A stretch of 5,928 nt of DNA, taken from NCBI GenBank assembly GCA_030698645.1, contig JAUYMV010000313.1:1-5928 (forward strand). The letters are read 5' to 3'. The DNA comes from Mesorhizobium sp. Lineage in GTDB: Bacteria > Pseudomonadota > Alphaproteobacteria > Rhizobiales > Rhizobiaceae. The notes beneath the pieces are model-generated. The model saw only the letters and a list, made by a program, of their open reading frames with translations, was not told the DNA's origin and did no database searches. Shown piece by piece: positions 1-5,928 of this stretch (the stretch's first letter is position 1; each line of letters begins with the position of its first letter). The translations under genes were made by a program, and so were the position numbers.

Positions 1-113
1 GCCGGCGCCGCGCTCATTGTCGCGACCGGGAATATCGCATCCATCCGGCCGAAATTCTCGTGCGGGACCGCACCGGTGAAGAGGCTCGTCAGATATTCGA
101 TGCGATCAACCAT
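1..113 (-). CDS. Partial N-terminus, tentatively a serine hydrolase (beta-lactamase-like)
   Basis: The gene starts with ATG at 113-111 and runs off the left edge after 37 codons, so only the N-terminus is visible (begins MVDRIEYLTSLFTGAVPHEN, then a short segment with FPVATM). A good Shine-Dalgarno sequence, AAGGGG on the minus strand (121-126), lies 7 bases before the ATG, which supports both the gene and this start. There is no signal peptide in the visible part. The pattern of a short leader, then a phenylalanine-rich stretch and a 'FPV.TM..AP' segment recalls the start of class C beta-lactamase-type serine hydrolases related to 6-aminohexanoate-dimer hydrolase in rhizobia. This is from memory of family style only. 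The catalytic SxxK and YxN motifs would lie outside the window, so the function is unproven. The gene is divergent from the carbonic anhydrase gene and may share its regulatory region. Confidence 0.6.
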   Translation of the reverse strand, partial: MVDRIEYLTSLFTGAVPHENFGRMDAIFPVATMSAAP

Positions 114-120
114 GGTTGGT

Positions 121-126
121 CCCCTT
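121..126 (-). promoter_or_regulatory. Ribosome binding site of the left-edge minus-strand gene
   Basis: AAGGGG on the minus strand sits 7 bases upstream of the ATG at 113. It is the main evidence that the open frame at the left edge is a translated gene rather than a chance open frame in high-GC DNA. Confidence 0.6.
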
Positions 127-191
127 AAGCGCCGGACTCAGGCTCGCCCCGCGTGCCGTCGGCGACGCCACGAACCAACGCGACGCGCCGC

Positions 192-197
192 TGTCAA
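192..197 (-). promoter_or_regulatory. Candidate -35 element for the left-edge gene
   Basis: The minus strand carries a perfect TTGACA in the divergent intergenic region, 78 bases upstream of the ATG at 113. Seventeen bases further on, the -10 position reads TTCGTG (169-174), a poor match to the alphaproteobacterial CTATAT-like element. The assignment therefore rests on the -35 hexamer alone. If real, transcription would begin near 162 and leave a leader of about 50 bases. Confidence 0.3.
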
Positions 198-232
198 CCG
201 CTCATTTCCCGTTCGCACCTGCGAGACAGCCG

Positions 233-261
233 CTTGTGCGCCGGAGCGGTTTTCGCTAAGC
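233..261 (+). promoter_or_regulatory. Weak candidate promoter of the carbonic anhydrase gene
   Basis: CTTGTG (233-238), a 17-base spacer and CTAAGC (256-261) loosely resemble the alphaproteobacterial housekeeping pattern CTTGAC-N17-CTATAT, matching 4 of 6 and 3 of 6 bases. If used, transcription would begin near 268, right at the ATG, giving an almost leaderless mRNA. That would fit the missing Shine-Dalgarno sequence. The match is too weak to be more than a suggestion. Confidence 0.2.
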
Positions 262-268
262 CTCCATC

Positions 269-886
269 ATGCTCGATGATTTGAAAGCCAACAATCGCGC
301 CTGGGCGAAATGGCGTGTGGAGGCCGACGCCGGCTTCTTCCGCCGCCTCGAAAGCCAGCAGGCGCCGCAATATCTCTGGATCGGCTGCGCCGACAGCCGC
401 GTGCCGGCCAACGAGATCGTCGGTCTCGACCCGGGCGAGCTCTTCGTCCACCGCAATGTCGCCAATCTGGCGCCGCCGCAGGACGCCAACTACCTCTCCG
501 TGCTGCAGTTCGCGGTCGACGTCATCAAGGTCAAGCACATCCTGGTCGTCGGCCACTACGGCTGCGGCGGCGTTCGCGCCGCCGTCAGCGGCGAGCGCCT
601 CGGGCTCGTCGACCACTGGCTCCACCCGATCCGAGAGGTGGCGCACGAGCACCGCCACGAGCTCGACGCCATCCCCGAGGACCGCGCGCGCCACGACCGC
701 CTGTGCGAGCTCAACGTCATTCGCCAGGTGCGCAACGTCGCCTCCGACGTCTTCATTCACGATGCCTGGGCGCGCGGCCAGGACATCTCCATCCACGGCT
801 GGGTCTATTCGCTGTCCGACGGGCTGGTGAACGATCTCGGCGTCACCGTCTCCGGCCTGGACGAGATCGAGCGCCTCCACGTCTGA
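269..886 (+). CDS. can: Beta-class carbonic anhydrase (type II, Can-like)
   Basis: This 205-residue cytoplasmic zinc enzyme interconverts CO2 and bicarbonate and supplies bicarbonate to carboxylases at ambient CO2. All zinc-site residues of the beta class are visible: Cys40 and Asp42-Ser43-Arg44 in the CADSR motif, then His96 and Cys99 in HYGCGG. The HRNVAN segment (61-66) is also intact. Similarity to E. coli Can runs nearly full length, from 'NNRAWA' at the N-terminus to 'IHGWVYSLSDG' (175-185). Trp37, Arg62 and Tyr180 match the triad that forms the non-catalytic bicarbonate site of type II enzymes such as Haemophilus HICA, so bicarbonate inhibition at low pH is plausible (inference). The ATG at 269 is the only possible start: an in-frame TAA lies at 257-259, and the next start-like codon would delete conserved N-terminal residues. 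No Shine-Dalgarno sequence precedes it. The protein is slightly shorter than E. coli Can (220 residues) because its tail is short. Confidence 0.96.
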   Translation: MLDDLKANNRAWAKWRVEADAGFFRRLESQQAPQYLWIGCADSRVPANEIVGLDPGELFVHRNVANLAPPQDANYLSVLQFAVDVIKVKHILVVGHYGCGGVRAAVSGERLGLVDHWLHPIREVAHEHRHELDAIPEDRARHDRLCELNVIRQVRNVASDVFIHDAWARGQDISIHGWVYSLSDGLVNDLGVTVSGLDEIERLHV

Positions 887-905
887 CCGTCCGCCCGGAC
901 AGCGC

Positions 906-953
906 GCCATTCCTGAGCCTCGCCATTCCTGGGCTTCGCCATTCCTGCGCCTC
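906..953. repeat. Three tandem 16-bp direct repeats upstream of the rpoH promoter
   Basis: Three contiguous units lie at 906-921, 922-937 and 938-953. The consensus is GCCATTCCTGNGCYTC, and only the base after CCTG and one C/T position vary. The unit length is not a multiple of three and the array lies after the stop codon of the carbonic anhydrase gene, so it is not a protein repeat. It ends 3 bases before the -35 element of the rpoH promoter. It may bind a regulator or be a by-product of replication slippage; nothing in the sequence decides which. Confidence 0.9.
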
Positions 954-956
954 GGT

Positions 957-982
957 GGAACTTTTTTCCGTTTGCCTTCGTT
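957..982 (+). promoter_or_regulatory. EcfG (RpoE2)-type general stress response promoter of rpoH
   Basis: GGAAC (957-961) is followed after exactly 17 bases by CGTT (979-982). This is the signature of promoters read by the alphaproteobacterial general stress sigma factor EcfG (called RpoE2 in Sinorhizobium), published as GGAAC with TT 18-19 bases later. A T-rich run follows the -35 element. Transcription would begin around 988-992, giving a leader of roughly 75-80 bases before the GTG start of the sigma gene. Rhizobial rpoH2 genes are known targets of this sigma factor, so position, strand and biology agree. Confidence 0.8.
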
Positions 983-1057
983 ACTTCCGTGCGCCGTCAA
1001 CCGAGACGGTGGCGATCCGTGTCTGGCGCATCGATCCGGATCGGCTCGCAACGGTCC

Positions 1058-1064
1058 AGGAGGG
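1058..1064 (+). promoter_or_regulatory. Ribosome binding site that fixes the rpoH start
   Basis: AGGAGGG precedes two adjacent in-frame GTG codons at 1066 and 1069. The AGGAGG core ends 5 bases before the second GTG but only 2 bases before the first. Spacing therefore selects 1069, which also yields the 'MKT' N-terminus I recall for RpoH2 proteins. Confidence 0.75.
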
Positions 1065-1068
1065 CGTG

Positions 1069-1929
<861 letters not shown>

Positions 1930-3426
1930 CTATTGATCGGTGATGATCTTCACCTTGTCGCCCGCCGAGATACTGGCGCCGGGCGGCAGCGAGTTGATCA
2001 GGCGAAACAGCTCCAGCTTGCGGTCGACGCCGCGCATCGAATTGGCAAGCGTCGCCGCGGTCTCGCCCGCGGCTGCGGTGCGGATGCGGATGCGCAGCGG
2101 CCTGAGTTCCGCCTTCTGGGCGGCCGACAGCACGCGGAAGCTCGCGCCGACCGAGCGCGCGACGCTTTCGAGCGCCGAACTGGACAGCGGCGCCGCCGTG
2201 AGCAGCCGGTAGACCTGGCTTCCGGCGCGGATCACCGTCACGTCGAACTGCCAGCCGTCCGCGCTTGCCCTGGCGGCGGCGGCTTCGTTTCCATTGATGC
2301 TCGTTGGCCGGATGCTGCTCTGTTCGAGGCCTGCGATCCAGCCGCTGCGCAGATAGTCCGCCAGACCGACGGACGGGGCGACCGCGACGCCGTCGAAGCG
2401 TATCGCCACGTCGCCGGGGCCGGCCGCCGTCACCGCCGCGGCGGAATTGTCGATGATGAAGCCTTCCGGCACCGAGAAGGCGACGCCGAGCTTCGGGTGC
2501 TGGAACGTCCGCCCGCGCACATAGCCCTCGTCCGGCGTGTCGCCGAACAGCATGCCGTCGATGCCGGCCAGGTACCAGTCGCGGTCGCGCGTCCCGGTGC
2601 CCGGCGCGCCGAAATTGCGCGCATGGCCCTGCGCGAGCTCGATGCGCTGGGGGGCCGCCGGGTGGGTCGCCAGGAAATCGAGGCTGGCGTCGCTGGCGCC
2701 GTTGACGGCGCGAAATTCGCTGTAGGCGGCCATCGACTGCAGGAAGCGCCCGGCGGCGAATGGATCGAAGCCGGCGCGGCCGATCGCCCGGATGCCGATC
2801 GCGTCGGCTTCCAGTTCCTGGTTGCGCGAGAACTGGGCGAGCCTCAGCTTGCCGCGGATCAGCGCCGCCTTGGCGGCTGCGTCGCCTTCGAGCACGTCGC
2901 TCACCACCTTGGCCGCCAGCACCTCGTCCGCCTCGCGCTGCTGCCTCTGCACACCGTGATTGGCGGTGACATGGCCCATCTCGTGCGCGATGACGGCGGC
3001 GAGCTCGGCCGAATCGTTGGCCAGCGCCAGCAGGCCGCGCGTGATGTAGAGATAGCCGCCGGGCAGCGCGAAGGCGTTGACGTTGGGCGAGTTGAGAATG
3101 GTGATCCGGTAGGTCTGGTTCGGATTGTCCGGATCGAGCGTCAGGCCGCCGACCACCCTGGCGACCATGCGTTCGAGCTTCGGATCGGAATATTCCCCGC
3201 CATAGGTGGCCAGAATGCGCGGATGCTGCTGGCGCGCCAGTTCGGCGAATCGGTCGCTGCGCCCGACGCTGTCCACGGTGACCGGATTGGCCGACGGCCG
3301 CAGGTCCGAGCTGTCCACGGCGCCGCTCAGGCCCTGGCAGCCGGACAGGACCGCAAGCAGCGCCACGGCCGACAGCAGGCCGCGGATTGCGCGCTTCGAT
3401 GGCCGCTGATCGTCTGTTGCCGTCAT
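1930..3426 (-). CDS. M48-family zinc metalloprotease lipoprotein (BepA-like catalytic domain)
   Basis: This 498-residue precursor has a basic N-terminus, a hydrophobic helix (14-28) and the lipobox LSGC with Cys30 as the lipidation site, so it is probably anchored in the envelope and faces the periplasm. The M48 peptidase domain follows (about 60-270). It has HEMGH at 148-152, with two zinc histidines and the catalytic Glu149, and ELEAD at 204-208, where Glu206 is the likely third zinc ligand. 'NAFALPGGYLYITRGLL' (117-133) is the typical substrate-edge strand. BepA carries TPR repeats after the protease, but this protein does not. It has a region beginning 'FQHPKLGVAFSVPEGF' (about 309-433) that resembles a PsbP/Mog1-like fold, then a C-terminal LysM-like segment (about 440-498) that could bind peptidoglycan. 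Both C-terminal assignments are inferred from pattern. The likely role is quality control of outer-membrane or periplasmic proteins. The ATG at 3426 has only a weak AGGT upstream. Its stop codon (TAG, 1932-1930) touches that of rpoH. Confidence 0.92.
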   Translation of the reverse strand: MTATDDQRPSKRAIRGLLSAVALLAVLSGCQGLSGAVDSSDLRPSANPVTVDSVGRSDRFAELARQQHPRILATYGGEYSDPKLERMVARVVGGLTLDPDNPNQTYRITILNSPNVNAFALPGGYLYITRGLLALANDSAELAAVIAHEMGHVTANHGVQRQQREADEVLAAKVVSDVLEGDAAAKAALIRGKLRLAQFSRNQELEADAIGIRAIGRAGFDPFAAGRFLQSMAAYSEFRAVNGASDASLDFLATHPAAPQRIELAQGHARNFGAPGTGTRDRDWYLAGIDGMLFGDTPDEGYVRGRTFQHPKLGVAFSVPEGFIIDNSAAAVTAAGPGDVAIRFDGVAVAPSVGLADYLRSGWIAGLEQSSIRPTSINGNEAAAARASADGWQFDVTVIRAGSQVYRLLTAAPLSSSALESVARSVGASFRVLSAAQKAELRPLRIRIRTAAAGETAATLANSMRGVDRKLELFRLINSLPPGASISAGDKVKIITDQ

Positions 3427-3508
3427 TGCGTTGTTGACCTGTCCGCAGGATCGAGTGACGTTTCGGGGCAGGCCTCGTCGTCCCGGTCGCGAACGCTGCG
3501 CTGGCCGG

Positions 3509-3538
3509 ACCTAGCCGTACGCATGCTGCCGTGACAAG
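3509..3538 (-). promoter_or_regulatory. Candidate promoter of the M48 protease gene
   Basis: On the minus strand, CTTGTC (3538-3533), an 18-base spacer and CTAGGT (3514-3509) resemble the alphaproteobacterial pattern CTTGAC-N17-CTATAT, matching 5 of 6 and 4 of 6 bases with one extra spacer base. It would start transcription near 3502, about 75 bases before the ATG. The CTTG core is also shared by RpoH-dependent promoters, so regulation by the neighbouring sigma factor cannot be excluded. The remaining bases between the protease and thiQ (3427-3600) show no gene and no clear intrinsic terminator. Confidence 0.3.
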
Positions 3539-3600
3539 GACGCTTGTTCCGCCTCGAGCGATATGGCGACGAAATGTGTCCCATTGCAGGCAATTTTCCG

Positions 3601-4329
3601 TTACCGGCCGCGCTCGCCCATGTAGCGCCGGACCGCTTCCGGTCCAGAGGGCCCGAGCATGCGCGCGGTCGGACCATCGGCGGCGATACTGCCGTTCTCG
3701 ACGAACAGCAGGCGCCGTGGCGCGATCAGCAACGCGTCCTCGGGCGTGTGCGTCACGAGCAGGATCGTCATCCCGGTCTCGGCATGGAGATCGCGCACGA
3801 GATCGCCCATTTCGGCCCGCAGCGCAGGCCCGAGCGACGCGAACGGCTCGTCGAGCAGCAGCACCGGGCGTTGGCGCACCAGTGCGCGCGCCAGCGCCGC
3901 GCGCTGCCGTTCGCCGCCGGAAAGCTCGTGCGGCAGCCGCCTTTCCTTGCCGGCGAGGCCGGTCCGCCTCAGCGCATCCGCGACCGCCTGGCGATCCTCG
4001 GCGTCGAGCCTCAGCGCCGCCGAGCGGCCGAGCCCGACATTGGCGGCGATGTCGAGATGCGCGAAGAGGTTGTTCTCCTGGAAGATCATCGACACCGGCC
4101 GCGCCGCCGGCGGCGCGGCGGTCACATCGGCGCCGCCGATCAGGATGCGTCCGGCCGACGGCGTTTCGAACCCGGCGACGAGATTGAGCAGCGTCGACTT
4201 GCCGGAACCGCTCGGCCCCATGATGGCGACCATTTCGGATGCGGCGATCGCCGCCCGGAAATGCATTCGCACGTCGCCAAAGGCGAAACGCACCTCGTCG
4301 AGACGTATGTCGGCGCCGCCAGTGCTCAT
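3601..4329 (-). CDS. thiQ: Thiamine ABC transporter ATP-binding protein ThiQ
   Basis: This 242-residue cytoplasmic ATPase drives thiamine and thiamine-diphosphate import through ThiP. The motifs appear in order: Walker [10 protein letters not shown] (38-46); Q-loop Gln84 within '[19 protein letters not shown]' (83-101), whose FQENNLF core is characteristic of ThiQ; signature LSGGERQR (136-143); Walker B LLLDE (157-161); and the switch histidine His194. Length matches the family (E. coli ThiQ is 232 residues). The D-loop reads SLGP (165-168), with Gly167 where most ABC ATPases have aspartate. The ATG at 4329 overlaps the thiP stop in an ATGA, and a strong GGGGAGGAG lies 6 bases upstream, so translation is probably coupled to thiP. 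Codons 71-78, encoding an Ala/Pro linker, form a perfect palindrome. Confidence 0.95.
   Translation of the reverse strand: MSTGGADIRLDEVRFAFGDVRMHFRAAIAASEMVAIMGPSGSGKSTLLNLVAGFETPSAGRILIGGADVTAAPPAARPVSMIFQENNLFAHLDIAANVGLGRSAALRLDAEDRQAVADALRRTGLAGKERRLPHELSGGERQRAALARALVRQRPVLLLDEPFASLGPALRAEMGDLVRDLHAETGMTILLVTHTPEDALLIAPRRLLFVENGSIAADGPTARMLGPSGPEAVRRYMGERGR
4098..4119. repeat. Perfect 22-bp palindrome inside thiQ
   Basis: The segment is its own reverse complement with no mismatch, centred between 4108 and 4109 and made only of G and C. It encodes the Ala-Ala-Pro-Pro-Ala-Ala-Arg linker (residues 71-77) before the Q-loop. In mRNA it could fold as a very stable 9-bp stem with a 4-base loop. 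It probably reflects Ala/Pro codon use in high-GC DNA, but it is longer than the other palindromes I noticed here. Confidence 0.85.
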
Positions 4330-5928
4330 CTCGAACTCCTCCCCAGCCGCTCCGCCAGCGCCATCAGCGCGAAGCAGACGAGGCCGAGCAGGAGCGCCAG
4401 GCCCGCCGCGTCCTCGGTGCGATAGCTGCCCATGCGGGCATACAGCAGATAGGGCAGCGTCTGCACGCTATCGCTGCCGAACAGCGCGATGACGCCGAGA
4501 TCGCCGAGCGACAGCGCCATGGCGAAGGCGAAGCCCGTGGCGAGCGGGCGGCTGAGCACCGGCCAGTCGATCAGGCGCGCGCGGTCCAGTCCGGACAGGC
4601 CGAGCTGCGCGCACAGCCGGTCGTTGCGCGCAGCGGCGGCATCAAAGGCCGGACGAATCGCGCGCACGGCGAACGGCATCGCCATCACGGCATTGACCGT
4701 CACGACCATCAGCGGCGCCAGCGCGAAGACATCGGTCCGGTTGCGCAATAGCATGAACCAGCCGGCGCCGATGACGATCGGCGGCACCACGAGCACCAGG
4801 CTTGCCCCGCCGTCGGTCAGGCGCTCGAGCAGCGAGGCGCGAGCGCCGCGACGCGCCGCTTCGAGGCGCTGGCGCAAGGCCACCAGCGCCAGCGAAAGGG
4901 CGACGGAAAGCGCGGCGGCCGCGAATGCCAGCGCCAGGCTGGTGGCGATGGCGCCAAGGACCGCTGCCTCGGTCACAAGGCGGCCAAGGTCGGCGCCAAG
5001 TCCCGCCGCGACGATGGCCGCCATCGGCGCCCCGACGAAGAGCGTCGTCGCCGCCAGGAGCGCCGAGTTCAGGTACCGCTCGGCCGTCCCCGCCCGGCCG
5101 AACCGATGGCCCGCGACCGGCAGGTTGGCGTCGCCCGCGACGTTGGCGCCGAGCCACGACAGCGCGGCGACCGTCGCGGCGGTCAGCCCGATCTGCACCA
5201 CGGTCAGCGCCACCGCCCGCGCCGGCTCGAAATCGAAGCGCAGCGATTGGTAGATGGCGACTTCGAGCGTCGTCGCGGCTGGCCCGCCGCCGAGCGTCAG
5301 CACCAGCGTGAACGAGGTGACGCAAAGCATGAAGACGAGCGCCGCGACGCCGAGCAGGCTGCGCCTGAGCGCCGGCCACTCGATGAAGCGGAACGCCGGC
5401 CCCGCACCCATGCCGAGCTGGCTGGCCAGCCGCCACTGGTCGGCCGGAACCGCCTCGAGCGAGGCCAGCAGCAGCCGCGTCGCCAGCGGCAGGTTGAAGA
5501 AGACATGCGCGACGAGTATGCCGGTGAGGCCGTAGATGCCCGGGAAGCGCCCGGCGCCGATTGCGGCAAGCGCGTCGGCGACGAACCCCGCCCGCCCGTA
5601 GAGCGCCAGCAGGCCGAGTGCCGCGACGATCGCCGGCAGGCCGAGCGGCACGGCGAAGAGCCGCAGCATCAGCCCCCTGCCCGGAAACACCGGATGCCGC
5701 GACAGCGCGCGCGCCACCAGGATCGCCGGCGCGACGGAAAGCAGCGTCGACAGCGCCGCCTGCCACAGCGTGAACCGCGCGATGCGCAGCATGCCCGCGT
5801 CGAAGGCCGACACCGCCCCCGACATGTCGCGCGCCGCCTCGAGCCCAAGCCCGACGAACGCCCCGCCGATGAGGAGCGCGATGAAGCCTAGGGCCAGCAG
5901 GGCCGGGAGATGGCGGGGCAAAGAGGCC
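4326..5928 (-). CDS. thiP: Thiamine ABC transporter permease ThiP (5' end outside window)
   Basis: This inner-membrane permease of the ThiBPQ importer is a fused double permease. From a TTG at 5921 it reads 531 residues, close to E. coli ThiP (536). The frame stays open to the right edge (codons for Ala-Ser precede the TTG), so the true start is probably just outside. About twelve hydrophobic segments are visible, near 5-28, 51-73, 85-108, 130-153, 190-211, 236-260, 287-309, 318-348, 372-393, 400-421, 458-482 and 505-525. Each half has an EAA-type cytoplasmic loop that docks ThiQ: '[10 protein letters not shown]...FIEWPALR' (162-186) and '[24 protein letters not shown]' (433-456). '[22 protein letters not shown]' (135-156) and '[23 protein letters not shown]' (203-225) align closely with E. 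coli ThiP, which separates it from other double permeases such as iron FbpB. thiB is expected upstream, outside the window. Confidence 0.94.
   Translation of the reverse strand, partial: ASLPRHLPALLALGFIALLIGGAFVGLGLEAARDMSGAVSAFDAGMLRIARFTLWQAALSTLLSVAPAILVARALSRHPVFPGRGLMLRLFAVPLGLPAIVAALGLLALYGRAGFVADALAAIGAGRFPGIYGLTGILVAHVFFNLPLATRLLLASLEAVPADQWRLASQLGMGAGPAFRFIEWPALRRSLLGVAALVFMLCVTSFTLVLTLGGGPAATTLEVAIYQSLRFDFEPARAVALTVVQIGLTAATVAALSWLGANVAGDANLPVAGHRFGRAGTAERYLNSALLAATTLFVGAPMAAIVAAGLGADLGRLVTEAAVLGAIATSLALAFAAAALSVALSLALVALRQRLEAARRGARASLLERLTDGGASLVLVVPPIVIGAGWFMLLRNRTDVFALAPLMVVTVNAVMAMPFAVRAIRPAFDAAAARNDRLCAQLGLSGLDRARLIDWPVLSRPLATGFAFAMALSLGDLGVIALFGSDSVQTLPYLLYARMGSYRTEDAAGLALLLGLVCFALMALAERLGRSSR
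4336..4344 (-). promoter_or_regulatory. Strong Shine-Dalgarno sequence of thiQ, inside the thiP 3' end
   Basis: GGGGAGGAG on the minus strand lies 6 bases before the thiQ ATG. Together with the ATGA stop/start overlap at 4329-4326 it supports coupled translation and fixes the thiQ start. Confidence 0.8.

Noticed and set aside
889..900. GTCC-GCCC-GGAC hairpin just after the carbonic anhydrase stop codon as a terminator
   Set aside because: The stem is only 4 bp (5 with an impossible 2-base loop) and no T-run follows.
310..1068. In-frame upstream extension of the sigma factor across the whole carbonic anhydrase gene
   Set aside because: The extension is an arginine/proline-rich translation of the shifted carbonic anhydrase frame. 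The AGGAGGG, tandem GTG codons, promoter at 957-982 and normal RpoH length put the start at 1069.
1933..3534. Long antisense open frame (533 codons) opposite the M48 protease
   Set aside because: It is a codon-bias shadow: low-complexity Arg/Gly/Ala-rich composition, no domain, while the opposite strand has an intact lipobox and HEMGH protease.
3545..3549. GGAAC on the minus strand upstream of the M48 protease as a second EcfG promoter
   Set aside because: No GTT or TT occurs 16-19 bases downstream; the sequence there is CGGCAGC, so the -10 element is missing.
3583..3597. ATTGC-AG-GCAAT inverted repeat followed by TTT, just beyond the thiQ stop
   Set aside because: The 2-base loop and 5-bp stem are too small. 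The short T-run is on the plus strand, where no gene ends, so it cannot terminate thiQ transcription.
3423..3677. Small minus-strand open frame (84 codons) spanning the gap between thiQ and the protease
   Set aside because: It overlaps the thiQ 3' end in another frame, has Arg/Ser-rich shadow-like composition, and ends over the protease start.

Overview
This window looks like ordinary chromosome from a high-GC alphaproteobacterium, most likely of the Rhizobiales (Hyphomicrobiales). The evidence is the strong G/C bias at third codon positions, an RpoH2-like heat-shock sigma factor preceded by a near-perfect EcfG-type (general stress response) promoter, and rhizobial-style ThiP/ThiQ proteins. 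I see no rRNA, tRNA, CRISPR array, insertion sequence or phage gene. I also found no convincing new multi-gene system.

Layout. Positions 1-113 (minus strand) hold the first 37 codons of a gene that leaves the window, tentatively a serine hydrolase. A 155-base divergent intergenic region separates it from a beta-carbonic anhydrase (269-886, plus). The next 182 bases are the most informative non-coding stretch. They carry three tandem 16-bp repeats (906-953), then a GGAAC-N17-CGTT promoter (957-982), then a Shine-Dalgarno sequence and a GTG start for an RpoH-family sigma factor (1069-1929, plus). A lipoprotein M48 metalloprotease (1930-3426, minus) converges on the sigma gene, and the two stop codons touch with no base between them. 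Upstream of the protease, after 174 non-coding bases, lies the 3' part of a thiamine ABC transporter operon on the minus strand. It consists of thiP (permease, entering from beyond 5928) and thiQ (ATPase, 3601-4329), joined by a 4-base ATGA overlap.

How the genes relate. ThiP and ThiQ form the membrane channel and motor of a thiamine or thiamine-diphosphate importer. The periplasmic binding protein ThiB and any TPP riboswitch would be expected just outside the right edge. The sigma factor probably sits downstream of the general stress response sigma in a cascade (EcfG to RpoH2 to its regulon), a wiring known from rhizobia. The carbonic anhydrase and the M48 lipoprotein are independent housekeeping or envelope-quality functions. 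Their adjacency to rpoH may be incidental, although the protease fits an envelope-stress theme.
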